The notes under the pieces: model-generated
Databases searched by the model: none
What the model saw: only the letters and a program-made list of their open reading frames with translations
Told to the model about the DNA's origin: nothing
In this document: positions 34,695-43,610 of the stretch, in pieces
Numbering within the stretch: the stretch's first letter is position 1
Layout of the letters: the number at the start of each line of letters is the position of its first letter
Position numbers and translations under genes: made by a program
From: Micromonospora sp. M71_S20
GTDB taxonomy: Bacteria > Actinomycetota > Actinomycetes > Mycobacteriales > Micromonosporaceae
Direction of reading: 5' to 3'
DNA length: 64,000 bases
Assembly (NCBI RefSeq): GCF_003664255.1
Contig: NZ_RCCV01000002.1
Coordinates: 374,501 to 438,500, forward strand

Positions 34695-34765
34695 CGAACG
34701 GTGATCAGGACGTCATGGACCTTATCCAGGCGTTTTGAGGTCCATCACGTCCTGATCACCGTTCG
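34695..34765. repeat. REP-like palindromic element
   Basis: Arms of 27 bases (34695-34721, 34739-34765) are inverted copies with one mismatch around a 17-base loop. The core GGTGATCAGGACGT / ACGTCCTGATCACC resembles the short TGATCA-bearing palindromes scattered in Micromonospora genomes (from memory). No ORF. Confidence 0.75.
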
Positions 34766-35073
34766 CTGGACCGGCGCACTTGGTTGTGGCGGAGATGCGC
34801 CACACCTCAGACGTCCACCGCGCCAGTGATCGGGCGCAGTGACCGGCGTCACGTGATCCGTCCGGCCCGCAGCGAGCGGAAGCGGCACCGGCGGCGAGAA
34901 CCGCGACCGGTCACGCCGGGACGCGAACGGCCACCACGGCGACGAACGCGCGGCCGAGCGGCGGACGCACAACCCAGTGGCGCACGATCCGGGACGCCTG
35001 CGGCGGTCCGAGCCCAGCGGTGGACGGCAAGCGGCCAGGAGCTCGGAGCCAGCGCCAGCGCCGGGACCGGGAG

Positions 35074-35107
<34 letters not shown>

Positions 35108-35143
35108 CCGGAGGATCGTCGGGCAGTGGGTGGCCCGGAAATG

Positions 35144-35179
35144 CGGAACGGCCCCGGATTGAGGTCCGGGGCCGTTCCG
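35144..35179 (-). terminator. Terminator of the second initiator tRNA
   Basis: Perfect 15-bp inverted repeat (35144-35158, 35165-35179) with a six-base loop, three bases beyond the tRNA 3' end. Confidence 0.8.
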
Positions 35180-35182
35180 ACG

Positions 35183-35259
35183 TGGTAGCGGGGACAGGAT
35201 TTGAACCTGCGACCTCTGGGTTATGAGCCCAGCGAGCTACCGAGCTGCTCCACCCCGCG
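35183..35259 (-). tRNA. tRNA-fMet (CAT), copy 2
   Basis: Same 77-base sequence as 34376-34452, with encoded CCA, CAT anticodon, C1/T72 mismatch and GGG/CCC anticodon stem. It has its own terminator, so the two are independent units and not a single tandem transcript. Confidence 0.95.
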
Positions 35260-35383
35260 TCGGTTCGTACACCGTATCCCACCGACCCCCGTCGCCGCAA
35301 AACGACCCCGGGACCCTCACCCGGGCCCGCGTTTCGCCGGCCGGACGGGTTCGGGGTCCGGCAGGCCCGGGCGGGCGTACGCC

Positions 35384-36307
35384 TCAGCGCAGCCAGCCCT
35401 CGATCGCGTCCACCGCCCGCCGGCTGTCGGCGTCGACCTGCGACCGCGTCGAGGAGGTGCCCTCCCAGCCCTGCTCCCAGAGCACGGTCACCACGTCGCC
35501 GACCCGGATCGCCCGGACCAGCCGGACCTCGTCGCCGCCCGTGGGGTTGCCGTCGACGTCCCGGGCCGGCGTGCGGATCTCGAACAGCACCGACCCGTCG
35601 CCGAAGCCGTCGTCGGCCAGCAGCCGCAGTCGGGAGGTCGACACGTTGCCGCCGCCCACCCCGGGTTGCGCGGGGCAGTCCCGGACCGCCGCCCGCAGCT
35701 CGCGGAGGAAGTCGTCGGCCCGGCCCGGCCGGTAGAGGGTGACGGTATGCGCGTAGCTGCCGTCCGGGACGTACCCCTGCGGGGTCTGCGGCAGCTTGTA
35801 GGCCAGGTTGCGGGTGCGGCGCTGCACGATCCTGGCGTCGCTGCGGTAGCGGGCGTCGCAGAGCGCCGGCAGCGCGTCGGTGTCCCGGAAGACCGGTTCC
35901 ATGCCCGTCCGGTTCGCGGCCGCCTGGACGAAGAACGCCCGGTCCGGGACGTTGCCGGGCGCTCGGGGCGGCGCGGCGCCGGTGCGTCCCGGCGTGGCCG
36001 CCGGCGTACGCGTAGCGCTCGGCGCGGGGGTGGCGGTCGGCGGGGCGGACGCGGTCGGTGAGGCCGGTACGGTCGCCGGCGGCGGGGCGGCGGCGGGCGG
36101 CGGCAGGGGGTCGCGCTCCTCGGCGAGCACCAGCCCGGTGCCGGTTGCCAGCCCTCCGACCAGCAGGGCCGTCCCGAGCGCGGCGCCGGTGATCCGGAGC
36201 CGCGCCCGCCGGTCGGCGCGCCTGCGCAGGTCCTCGGGGACGGCCAGGGTGCGGCCGTCGGCGTCCTCGGCGAGCGACCGGTAGAGATCGGACAGTTCAC
36301 GCGACAT
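35384..36307 (-). CDS. Membrane-anchored partner of a SigE-type sigma factor
   Basis: 307 aa: a cytoplasmic N-terminus of about 38 residues (LSDLYRSLAEDADGR...), one membrane helix (39-62), a Pro/Ala/Thr-rich linker (about 66-115), and an extracellular domain from NVPDRAFFVQ with two Cys (CDARYR, DCPAQPG) that may form a disulfide. It overlaps the sigma gene by 11 bases, the usual layout of a sigma/anti-sigma pair. No zinc anti-sigma motif is present, so the anti-sigma role is inferred from context. Confidence 0.75.
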   Translation of the reverse strand: MSRELSDLYRSLAEDADGRTLAVPEDLRRRADRRARLRITGAALGTALLVGGLATGTGLVLAEERDPLPPPAAAPPPATVPASPTASAPPTATPAPSATRTPAATPGRTGAAPPRAPGNVPDRAFFVQAAANRTGMEPVFRDTDALPALCDARYRSDARIVQRRTRNLAYKLPQTPQGYVPDGSYAHTVTLYRPGRADDFLRELRAAVRDCPAQPGVGGGNVSTSRLRLLADDGFGDGSVLFEIRTPARDVDGNPTGGDEVRLVRAIRVGDVVTVLWEQGWEGTSSTRSQVDADSRRAVDAIEGWLR

Positions 36308-36806
36308 CGTTCGCCTCCAACTCCTCGGCGGGCAGGCCGGGCAGCAGCGTGGCCAGCCGCGCCCGCCCCCGCGACAACCACGACTTGACGGTTCCTGCGG
36401 GCACCCGCGTCTCGCGGGCGATGTCCTGCACCGACATGTCGAGGAGGTAGTGCAGGGCGAGCGCCTGCCGCTGGGCGGCCGGCAGCCGACGCAGCGCGCC
36501 CGCCAGCAGCACGGCGTCCTCGTTCGGCGGCGGCACCGGCTCGGGCGGCCCGGTGCGGCTCAGCGCCGCGCGCCAACCCTGCAACCGGCGCCACCGGTCG
36601 GTGGCCAGCCGGGCCACCACCAGCCGCAGCCACGCCTCCGGCGCCGGGTGGGCGGCCAGTCCGGCCCACTGCCGCCAGGCCCGGGCGTACGCCTCCTGCA
36701 CCAGGTCCTGTGCCTCGGTGTGGTCACCGGCCACGGCGTAGCCGTAGCGGAGCATCCGTCGGGAGGTGCTCCGGTAGAACTCGTCGAAGCTCGTCGCGTC
36801 TCTCAT
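36297..36806 (-). CDS. SigE-family (SigE/ECF) RNA polymerase sigma factor
   Basis: A 169-aa ECF sigma factor. Region 2 reads FDEFYRSTSRRMLRYGYAVAGDHTEAQDLVQEAYARAWRQW and region 4 LPAAQRQALALHYLLDMSVQDIARETRVPAGTVKSWLSRGRARL. Members of the actinobacterial SigE family are short and lack extra domains. It is followed by an overlapping membrane gene, suggesting an envelope signal. Target promoters are not identifiable here. Confidence 0.92.
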   Translation of the reverse strand: MRDATSFDEFYRSTSRRMLRYGYAVAGDHTEAQDLVQEAYARAWRQWAGLAAHPAPEAWLRLVVARLATDRWRRLQGWRAALSRTGPPEPVPPPNEDAVLLAGALRRLPAAQRQALALHYLLDMSVQDIARETRVPAGTVKSWLSRGRARLATLLPGLPAEELEANDVA

Positions 36807-36973
36807 GTCTCCGACCCACGCTTCCCGGTCGAACCCGCATCTTGCAGGAGAGACGGCGCCACGGGGCGGCGGGTTGCGGCCGCCCGGCCGGTGGTCGCGA
36901 ACGCGACAGCGCCCCCGGCGTCGGGACCGGATCGGTCCGTCGGCCGGGGGCGCCGCGAGGGTGGTGGTGCGGG

Positions 36974-39900
36974 TCAGCCGCCCGGGGTGGGTGTGGCGCT
37001 GCCGCCCGGTGCCGGGGAGACCGGGGCGCTGGCGCCGGGCGTCGGGGAGGCCGGGGTGGCACCGGTGGCGGCCCGCTGGGCCTGCTGGAAGGCGGTGAGC
37101 GCCTCGTCGAGCGCCTTCAACGCGCGCCCGTACCGCTCGAAGTCGCCCGAGGTCTGCGCGGCCCGGACCTCCGCGATGGCGGTCTGGACGCGGTTCGCCG
37201 CCTCAACCAGCTCACCGGTCAGCGGAGGTGCGGTCCCACCCGGCGGCGTGCCCCCGGCCGGCGGCGGGGTACCACCGGCGGGCGGCGGGGCGCCCGGGGC
37301 GGCGGCCTGCTTGCCCTGCTCGACGAGCTGCTTGATGCCGTCGGCCACGCTGTTGGCCAGCACCACGTAGGAGCCGCCGTCGCCGTAGGACATCAGCACC
37401 CGCTGCAACAGCGGCGGCGCGTTCTGCGCGGCGGTCTTCACGTAGACCGGCTCGATGTAGAGCATGCCGTCGCCGAACGGCAGGGAGAGCAGGTTGCCGT
37501 ACTGCACCTGAGCCTGCTGGGACTGGAGCAGGTTGAGCTGCTGCCGGATGTTCGCGTTGTTGGTCATCGACTGGTGCACCTGCACCGGGCCGGAGACCCG
37601 GGTCTGGTCGGGCAGGTCGAGCACCTCCAGCCTCGGCTGCCCGTCCACGTACGACCCGGAGATCAGCGCGGCGAGGTTCTCCCGGCCGTTCGGGGTGACC
37701 GCCGAGGTGAGCTGGAAGCGTGCCGACTCCTGGCCGGGGAACTGCGTGAAGAGGTAGTAGGGCGGCTGCTTCTGGCCGGTGTCGGGGGCGTCCGGCACGT
37801 TCGGCACCTGCCAGAAGTCCGTCTCGGAGTAGAAGGCGCCGGGATCGGTCACGTGGAACCGGGTCAGCAGGTTGCGCTGCACCTTGAACAGGTCGGCCGG
37901 GTAGCGGAAGTGCTCGGCCAGCTCGGCCGGGATCTCCGCCTTCGGCACCACCAGGTCGCCGCCGAACGCCTTGTTCCACGCCTTGAGCACCGGGTCGGTC
38001 TCGTCGAACTCGTAGAGTCGGACCGTGCCGTCGTACGCGTCGACGGTGGCCTTCACGGAGTTGCGGATGTAATTGACGTTCTCGCGGGCGAGCTGGAAGG
38101 TGCCCCGCCCGGTCAGCTCGTCGGCCGTCTGCTCCTGGAGGTTGACGCGCTCGGCGTACGGGTAGGTCGCCGCCGTGGTGTAGCCGTCGATGATCCACTG
38201 GATCCGGCCGTCGACCACCGCCGGGTACGGGTCGCCGTCGAGGGTGAGGAACGGGGCGACCTTCTCCACCCGGTCGCGGGGGTTACGCACGTAGAGCAGC
38301 TTCGAGTTGTCGTTGACCGCGTCGGAGAGCAGGAAGTTCGACTCCTGCTCTTTGATCGCGTAGAGCAGCCGCCGGGTGAACGAGCCGATCTCGACGCCGC
38401 CCTCACCGGTGTAGGTGTAGGACTCGCCGCCCTCGCCGACCGGGCGGTCGAACTCCGCCTTCCGCGCCGGGTCGGTCTGGCCGACGATCGCGTAGTCGCT
38501 GGCGTCCATCCGCTCGCCGTAGTAGACGCGGGGCTGCTTCGCGGCGATCTGCTCGGTCTGCGAGGCGCACTGCTCGGTCGTCTGCTGGCCCTGCTCCTTC
38601 TGCTGCTCCTGCGGGTCGCCGAGGAAGCCGGAGACGAAGAAGGGCTGGCCGCCGCAGACCACCCGGTTGCCGGGCGCCGCCACCAGCCCGTAGCCGTGGG
38701 TGTAGACGGTGTGCCGGTTGATCCAGGTGTTCTGCTGGGTGGTCAGCTGCCGGTAGTTGACCTCGCGGAGGCCCACCACGTAGTCCTGCACCTTGCCGTT
38801 GACCCCGTACCGGTCGACGTCCAGCTTCTCGCCGAAGTCGTAGAACTGCCGGACCTGCTGGCGCTGGGTGTACGTCTCGGAGACCAGTTGCGGGTCGAGT
38901 AGCCGGATGTTCGGCACCACGGAGGTGTCCGTGGCGAGGGTCGCCGGCGGCGTCAGGTTGCTCGCCGCGTACGGCGTGGTGGTGGCCGCCTCCAGGCCGA
39001 ACGCCGAGCGGGTGGCCTTGATGCTCCGCTCGATGTACGGCGCCTCCTTCTCCTTCGCGCTGGGCTTGACCTCGAAGGTCTGCACCGCCCAGGGGTAGAT
39101 GCCGCCGATGGCGACGGCGGAGACGCCCAGCAGGGCGAGCGAGATGCCCGGCCAGACCAGGTTCCGCATCCAGGCGTTGGAGAAGACGATGATCGCGATC
39201 GCCACGACGATGGAGATGTAGGCGAGGATCTCCTTGGCCGGCAGCAGCGCGTTGACGTCGGCGTAGCCGGCGCCGTAGACGGGGCCGTTGCCGTACTCCA
39301 GCAGCATCGCGCGCCGGTCCAGCACGTACGCGAGCGCCTTCAGCAGGACGAAGACCGCGACGAGCGTGCTCAGGTGGGCCCGGGCGGCGTTGGTCATCCG
39401 GTCGCCGACGCCCTGGAGGCGGACTCCGCCGAAGACGTAGTGCACGGCGAGCGCGCCGATCACGGAGAGCACCACCGCGGTGAAGCCCACCCCGAGCAGG
39501 TAGCGCAGGAACGGCAGCTGGAAGACGTAGAAGCCGACGTCGATGCCGAACTCCGGGTCCTTCACGCCGAAGTCCCCGCCGTTGCGGAAGAGCAGCCACT
39601 GGTTCCACCGGCTCTGTGCCGACAGCCCGGCGAAGAGGCCGACCACGGCGGCGACCAGCGCGATCCACAGGCCGAGCCGGGGGCTCAGCAGCATCCGGTA
39701 ACGCTCCAGGGTGGCCTGCTCCGGCGAGTGCGGGCGCATCCGGGGGCGCAGCCGCTGGGCCAGCCAGAGGTTGCCGCCGACGAACAACGCCATGCCCAGG
39801 CCGACGACGAAGAAGAGCAGCAGCCGGGTCGTCAGCACCCCCGTGAAGACCCCGGTGTAGCGGACCTCGTCGAACCACAGCCAGTCCGTCCACGCCTGGA

Positions 39901-40009
39901 CACCCCAGCCGAGCAGGGTGAAGAGCACGAACACCCCGACCAGGACACCGATCGTGACGCGTCCGCGTCGGCTCATCCTCGGCAGGGGGCTGCTGCTCTT
40001 CATGACCAC
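36974..40009 (-). CDS. UPF0182 family large membrane protein
   Basis: A 1011-aa protein. About seven helices fill the first 310 residues (RGRVTIGVLVGVFVLFTLLG and following), then a 600-residue domain that should lie outside the membrane, with the family block TEYRRQV-like region (YTQRQQVRQFYDFGEKLDVDRYGV) and repeated Tyr/Trp-rich strands. The C-terminal 110 residues are Pro/Gly/Thr-rich. The family is found in actinobacteria and clostridia; its function is unknown. GTG 40009 has GGAG at six bases; ATG 40003 is close by. From memory M. tuberculosis Rv3193c is the equivalent, in the same neighbourhood. Confidence 0.9.
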   Translation of the reverse strand: MVMKSSSPLPRMSRRGRVTIGVLVGVFVLFTLLGWGVQAWTDWLWFDEVRYTGVFTGVLTTRLLLFFVVGLGMALFVGGNLWLAQRLRPRMRPHSPEQATLERYRMLLSPRLGLWIALVAAVVGLFAGLSAQSRWNQWLLFRNGGDFGVKDPEFGIDVGFYVFQLPFLRYLLGVGFTAVVLSVIGALAVHYVFGGVRLQGVGDRMTNAARAHLSTLVAVFVLLKALAYVLDRRAMLLEYGNGPVYGAGYADVNALLPAKEILAYISIVVAIAIIVFSNAWMRNLVWPGISLALLGVSAVAIGGIYPWAVQTFEVKPSAKEKEAPYIERSIKATRSAFGLEAATTTPYAASNLTPPATLATDTSVVPNIRLLDPQLVSETYTQRQQVRQFYDFGEKLDVDRYGVNGKVQDYVVGLREVNYRQLTTQQNTWINRHTVYTHGYGLVAAPGNRVVCGGQPFFVSGFLGDPQEQQKEQGQQTTEQCASQTEQIAAKQPRVYYGERMDASDYAIVGQTDPARKAEFDRPVGEGGESYTYTGEGGVEIGSFTRRLLYAIKEQESNFLLSDAVNDNSKLLYVRNPRDRVEKVAPFLTLDGDPYPAVVDGRIQWIIDGYTTAATYPYAERVNLQEQTADELTGRGTFQLARENVNYIRNSVKATVDAYDGTVRLYEFDETDPVLKAWNKAFGGDLVVPKAEIPAELAEHFRYPADLFKVQRNLLTRFHVTDPGAFYSETDFWQVPNVPDAPDTGQKQPPYYLFTQFPGQESARFQLTSAVTPNGRENLAALISGSYVDGQPRLEVLDLPDQTRVSGPVQVHQSMTNNANIRQQLNLLQSQQAQVQYGNLLSLPFGDGMLYIEPVYVKTAAQNAPPLLQRVLMSYGDGGSYVVLANSVADGIKQLVEQGKQAAAPGAPPPAGGTPPPAGGTPPGGTAPPLTGELVEAANRVQTAIAEVRAAQTSGDFERYGRALKALDEALTAFQQAQRAATGATPASPTPGASAPVSPAPGGSATPTPGG

Positions 40010-40181
40010 TGTTGGCTCCGCACGCTCGATGTGATCGGCTCCGACCAGGCACCTAGAGTACGGGGTGTTCCTGAACGTGTCGGTCCAAGGTCACACGGCG
40101 TCGCGCCGCGCGGCGGAGGCGTCGACGGACGGGCGGCCGGTGCGGGCCCGTCACGTACGCCGGAAACGCCCGCGCCCATGG

Positions 40182-41195
40182 TCAGCAGCGGGTCGGCTGA
40201 CCCCCGGCGCGCAGCGTCTCCAGCGTGGTCAGTGCCTCGTCCAGCGAGCCGACCTTCAGCAGCGGCAGCCCGGGCTGCGGGTTGCGTACGGCCTCGGCGC
40301 AGTTCGCCGCCGGCACCAGGAACGCCACCGCGCCGGCCTCCTTCGCGCCCACCAGCTTCTGGGCGATGCCGCCGATCGGGCCGACCCGGCCGGCGTCGTC
40401 GATCGTGCCGGTGCCGGCGATGACCTTCCCGCCGGTCAGGTCCTCCGGGGTCAGCTTGTCCACGATGCCGAGGGCGAACATCAGGCCGGCGCTCGGCCCG
40501 CCGATGTCCTCCAGGTCGATGCTCAGGGTGAACGGGTGCGGCTGCTGCTGCTCGATCTCGACGCCGATGCGGGGCCGCCCGTCCTGCTCCCGGCTGGTGA
40601 CCCTCGCCGTCGCGGCGGCGCCGTCGCGGGTGTAGCCGAGCTCCAGCGCGGTCCCGGCCGGCTTCGCCCTGATCAGCTCCGTGAGGCGCGCGGCCAACGG
40701 GACCGGCTCCCCGTCGACCGAGGTCAGCACGTCGCCGGGCTTGAGTACGCCGGCCGCCGGGCCGTCGGCGGCGACGGTCTTGACCACCACCTGCACCGGG
40801 TACCCCAGCTCGCGCAGCGCCGCGGTCTCCGCGCTGGTCTGCGAGACCTTGAAGTCCTCCGCGTTGCGTTCCTCGACCTCCTTGCGGGTCTCCCCGGGCG
40901 GGTACACCAGCTCGCGCGGCACCACCGCCTCGTCGTCGGAGAACCAGCCCTGGATCGCCGAGCGCAGCTTGACCGAGGGCTGCACCCCGACCGTGGTCAG
41001 CCGGAGCTGGCCGGCGGAGGTGGACGTCTCACGGCCGGTGACCTGGATGACCTCCTTGCCGTTCTCCTTGCCGAGCGTGTTGACGGTCGGCCCCGGGCCG
41101 AGCACCACGTACGGGATGGGCGCGCCGAGCACGCCGATGCTGAGCAGAGCGGTGAGCAGAGCACCGAGCAGGACGGTCACGCCGCGACGTCTCAT
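40182..41195 (-). CDS. PDZ-domain and Lon-like serine protease (YlbL family)
   Basis: A 337-aa protein. A signal anchor (VTVLLGALLTALLSIGVLG, about 6-24) puts the rest outside. GVLKPGDVLTSVDGEPV is the PDZ domain (about 140-200), and the Lon-type S16 site is DIGGPSAGLMFALGI (catalytic Ser) with the lysine in LVGAKEAGAVAFLVP. It would be an extracytoplasmic protease, related to B. subtilis YlbL and M. tuberculosis Rv3194c. ATG 41195 begins directly before the anchor. It is upstream of the UPF0182 gene on the same strand with a 172-base gap. Confidence 0.9.
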   Translation of the reverse strand: MRRRGVTVLLGALLTALLSIGVLGAPIPYVVLGPGPTVNTLGKENGKEVIQVTGRETSTSAGQLRLTTVGVQPSVKLRSAIQGWFSDDEAVVPRELVYPPGETRKEVEERNAEDFKVSQTSAETAALRELGYPVQVVVKTVAADGPAAGVLKPGDVLTSVDGEPVPLAARLTELIRAKPAGTALELGYTRDGAAATARVTSREQDGRPRIGVEIEQQQPHPFTLSIDLEDIGGPSAGLMFALGIVDKLTPEDLTGGKVIAGTGTIDDAGRVGPIGGIAQKLVGAKEAGAVAFLVPAANCAEAVRNPQPGLPLLKVGSLDEALTTLETLRAGGQPTRC

Positions 41196-41308
41196 GCGGC
41201 AGAGCGTACCGACCGGGATCGGGGCCTCCGGCGGGTGAATCGCGACTTCGCCCTCAGCGCAACGCCAGCGGCAGCTACCTGGGGCGCGGCGCGCGTACCG
41301 TAGACGTC

Positions 41309-42613
41309 GTGCCTGATATTCCGTTCGGTTTCGCGCTCCCGGGTGGGCAACCACCAGACCCCAACGATCCCGCGCAGATGCAGCAGTTCATGTCGCAGTT
41401 GCAGCACCTGCTCTCCGCGTCGGGCAGCGGGCCGGTCAACTGGGACCTGGCCCGGCAGGTGGCCGCCAGCCAACTCGCCGCCGCGGGCGACCCGGCGGTG
41501 TCGCCCTTCGAGCGCAACGCGGTGGAGGAGGCGTTGCGGCTCGCCGACCTGTGGCTGGAGCCGGCGTCCGCCCTGCCCTCGGGCATCCAGACCTCGCTGG
41601 CCTGGAACCGCAACGAGTGGATCTACAAGACGCTCGACGTCTGGCGCAAGCTCTGCGACCCGGTCGCCAGCCGGATGGTCGGCGCGATGGGCGACCTGGT
41701 GCCGCCGGAGGCGCGCGCCCAGCTCGGCCCGATGCAGTCGATGGTCGCCACCCTCGGTGGCGCGCTCTTCGGCGGCCAGCTCGGCCAGGCGCTCGGCTCG
41801 CTCGCCGCGGAGGTGCTCTCCGCCGGCGACATCGGGCTGCCGCTCGGCCCGGCCGGCACGGCCGCGCTGATCCCGGCCAACATCCGGGCGTACGGCGAGG
41901 GCCTGGAGCTGCCCGAGGACGAGGTGCGCCTCTACGTCGCCCTGCGTGAGGCCGCCCACCAGCGGCTCTTCCAGCACGTGCCGTGGCTGCGCGGGCACGT
42001 GCTCAACGCCGTGGAGATGTACGCCGCCGGCATCCGGGTCAACCGGGAGGCGATCGAGGAGGCGATGGGGCGGGTCGACCCGACCGACCCGGAGTCGATG
42101 CAGGCGATCGCGCTGGAGGGCATCTTCACGCCGGAGGACAGCCCGGCGCAGAAGGCGTCGCTGGCCCGGCTCGAGACCGCCCTGGCCCTGGTCGAGGGCT
42201 GGGTGTGCCACGTGGTCGACAGCGCGGCGAGCGGCCGGTTGCCCAACGTGGTGAGCCTCGGCGAGGCGTTCCGCCGCCGCCGGGCCGCCGGTGGCCCGGC
42301 CGAGCAGACCTTCGCGGCGCTGGTCGGCCTGGAGCTGCGTCCGCGCCGGCTGCGCGAGGCGGCGGCGCTCTGGGCGGCGCTGACCGAGCACCGGGGCATC
42401 TCCGGCCGGGACGCCCTGTGGGGCCACCCCGACCTGCTCCCCTCCGACGACGACTTCGCCGACCCGGTCGCCTTCGCGATGTCCGAGTGGGACCTCGGCG
42501 AGTTGGAGAGCTTCGACTTCAGCGCGCCGGGCGGCCCGGAGGAGAAGGCCCCGGGCGAGCCGGAGCAGCGGCGCCCGGACGACGAGCCCGAGGACGGCGA
42601 CACCCGCCCCTGA
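41309..42613 (+). CDS. DUF2342/zincin-like putative metalloprotease (F420-associated family)
   Basis: A 434-aa soluble protein. IRAYGEGLELPEDEVRLYVALREAAHQRLFQHVPWL is the core of the family, with EAAHQRL in place of a strict HExxH; later AVEMYAAGIRVNREAIEEAMG and LEGWVCHVVD-like segments are conserved. Related proteins are annotated as zinc-dependent metalloprotease or F420-biosynthesis-associated; biochemical proof is lacking to my knowledge. The C-terminal 30 residues are acidic and Pro-rich. GTG 41309. Equivalent to Rv3195 (from memory). A 31-base tandem duplication covers its stop codon. Confidence 0.85.
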   Translation: MPDIPFGFALPGGQPPDPNDPAQMQQFMSQLQHLLSASGSGPVNWDLARQVAASQLAAAGDPAVSPFERNAVEEALRLADLWLEPASALPSGIQTSLAWNRNEWIYKTLDVWRKLCDPVASRMVGAMGDLVPPEARAQLGPMQSMVATLGGALFGGQLGQALGSLAAEVLSAGDIGLPLGPAGTAALIPANIRAYGEGLELPEDEVRLYVALREAAHQRLFQHVPWLRGHVLNAVEMYAAGIRVNREAIEEAMGRVDPTDPESMQAIALEGIFTPEDSPAQKASLARLETALALVEGWVCHVVDSAASGRLPNVVSLGEAFRRRRAAGGPAEQTFAALVGLELRPRRLREAAALWAALTEHRGISGRDALWGHPDLLPSDDDFADPVAFAMSEWDLGELESFDFSAPGGPEEKAPGEPEQRRPDDEPEDGDTRP

Positions 42614-42647
42614 CCTGCCCGAGGACGGCGACGCCCGCCCTGACCTG
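42587..42647 (+). repeat. Tandem duplication of a gene end
   Basis: Unit 1 (42587-42617, 31 bases) contains the last codons and stop of the DUF2342 gene; unit 2 (42618-42647) repeats it with one substitution and one deletion. So a second, untranslated copy of the last nine codons and stop lies behind the first. Confidence 0.75.
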
Positions 42648-42650
42648 TCC

Positions 42651-42698
42651 GCCGGCAGGGGCCGCCCGACCCGCCCGGGTCAGGCGGCCCCTGCCGGC
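42651..42698 (+). terminator. Terminator after the DUF2342 gene
   Basis: 22-bp inverted repeat with one mismatch (42651-42672, 42677-42698) around a four-base loop. Confidence 0.8.
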
Positions 42699-42855
42699 GA
42701 TCGACGGGGGTCGTGACCGGGGTGCCCGGCCAGGTCCCGGGGGGCGCGGGCTGCTTCCGGTGCGCGGTCGGCCGCCACGACCGTGTCGCCGTCGGCCACG
42801 ACCGGGTCGCCGTCGACGTCGCGCCGGGACCGCCGGGTTGGCCGTCCGCAGCAGC

Positions 42856-43470
42856 TCAGCGGGGCTGTGCGGTGCCGGAGAGCAGGGCGCGGGTGGTCTC
42901 CCAGCCCTCCACCGCCGGGTCGAGGAAGGCCAGGTCGTCCGGCCCACGCAGGCGTCGCCAGGCCGGGGTCACCGCCAGGTCGCCGGGTCGCGGCGCCGCC
43001 GCGCGCACGGCCGCGGGCCGCGCGGTGTCCAGGTCCAGCGCAGGCAGCCACGCCGGTACGGGCAGCCGCGTGGCCACGCCGAGCAGCCCCGGTCCACCGC
43101 CCTCGACCGGGGCGACCGCGACCGGCCGGGTGGTGAGCGGGCGCAGCAGCTTGCCGATGGTCAGGCCCGGCACGTCCGGCGCGTCGCCGGCGATCACGGC
43201 CGCCTGGTCGTAGCCGGTGTCGGCGAGGGCGGCGAAGACGGCATTCGGGGTCGCCTCGGGGACCTCGTACACGGCCGTGTCCGGCCAGACCACGGCGTCG
43301 GCCAGCCCCCGATCCGCCGGGGTGACGGCGACGGCCGTCTCCACCTCGTTGAGCGTGGCGAGCAGGTCGACCACGTCCTCGGCGAGCGCGGCCCGCCAGT
43401 CCACCGGGTCGGTACCGGGCGGCGCCCAGGTCACCGGTCCGAGCAACGCCACCACCACACGTCGGCCCAC
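42856..43470 (-). CDS. Nucleotidyl/glycosyltransferase-like protein (DUF2064/CofC-like fold)
   Basis: A 204-aa soluble protein. The order VVVALLGPVTW..., AALAEDVVDLLATL, then AAVIAGDAPDVPGLTIGKLLRPL is like the small GT-A type NTP transferases in which D-x-P-D/G follows the metal-binding strand. The start lacks the usual G-x-G-x-x-K/R loop (here APPGTDPVDW), so activity is doubtful. It could be a degenerate relative of TIGR04282 or CofC. It lies downstream of the YgjP-like gene on the same strand. The assignment is tentative. Confidence 0.6.
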   Translation of the reverse strand: MGRRVVVALLGPVTWAPPGTDPVDWRAALAEDVVDLLATLNEVETAVAVTPADRGLADAVVWPDTAVYEVPEATPNAVFAALADTGYDQAAVIAGDAPDVPGLTIGKLLRPLTTRPVAVAPVEGGGPGLLGVATRLPVPAWLPALDLDTARPAAVRAAAPRPGDLAVTPAWRRLRGPDDLAFLDPAVEGWETTRALLSGTAQPR

Positions 43471-43530
43471 CCCACGACCCTAACCGGACGCGCCACGAGC
43501 CACGAGCGACGGGCGCGGGAGGCGGCGTCG

Positions 43531-43580
43531 AGATCTTGGCAGGAACGAGCCCCTGGAGGGGCCGCTTCGTACCAAGGTCT
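43531..43580. repeat. Imperfect 23-bp palindrome, REP-like
   Basis: Arms 43531-43553 and 43558-43580 pair imperfectly around TGGA (AGATCTTGGCAGGAA... with ...GTACCAAGGTCT). It is followed by a perfect seven-bp hairpin (43581-43597). It sits between two minus-strand genes and could also terminate. Confidence 0.6.
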
Positions 43581-43610
43581 TGCCGGCAGCGCCGGCAGGA
43601 GGCGCTGGGG

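Noticed and set aside
38403..40052. 549-codon minus-strand frame inside the UPF0182 gene
   Set aside because: Same strand but another frame, Arg/Pro-rich; the 1011-aa frame carries the conserved membrane helices.
42519..43051. Minus-strand ORFs over the terminator after the DUF2342 gene
   Set aside because: They cross the strong hairpin and a tandem duplication and are Arg/Ala/Gly low complexity.
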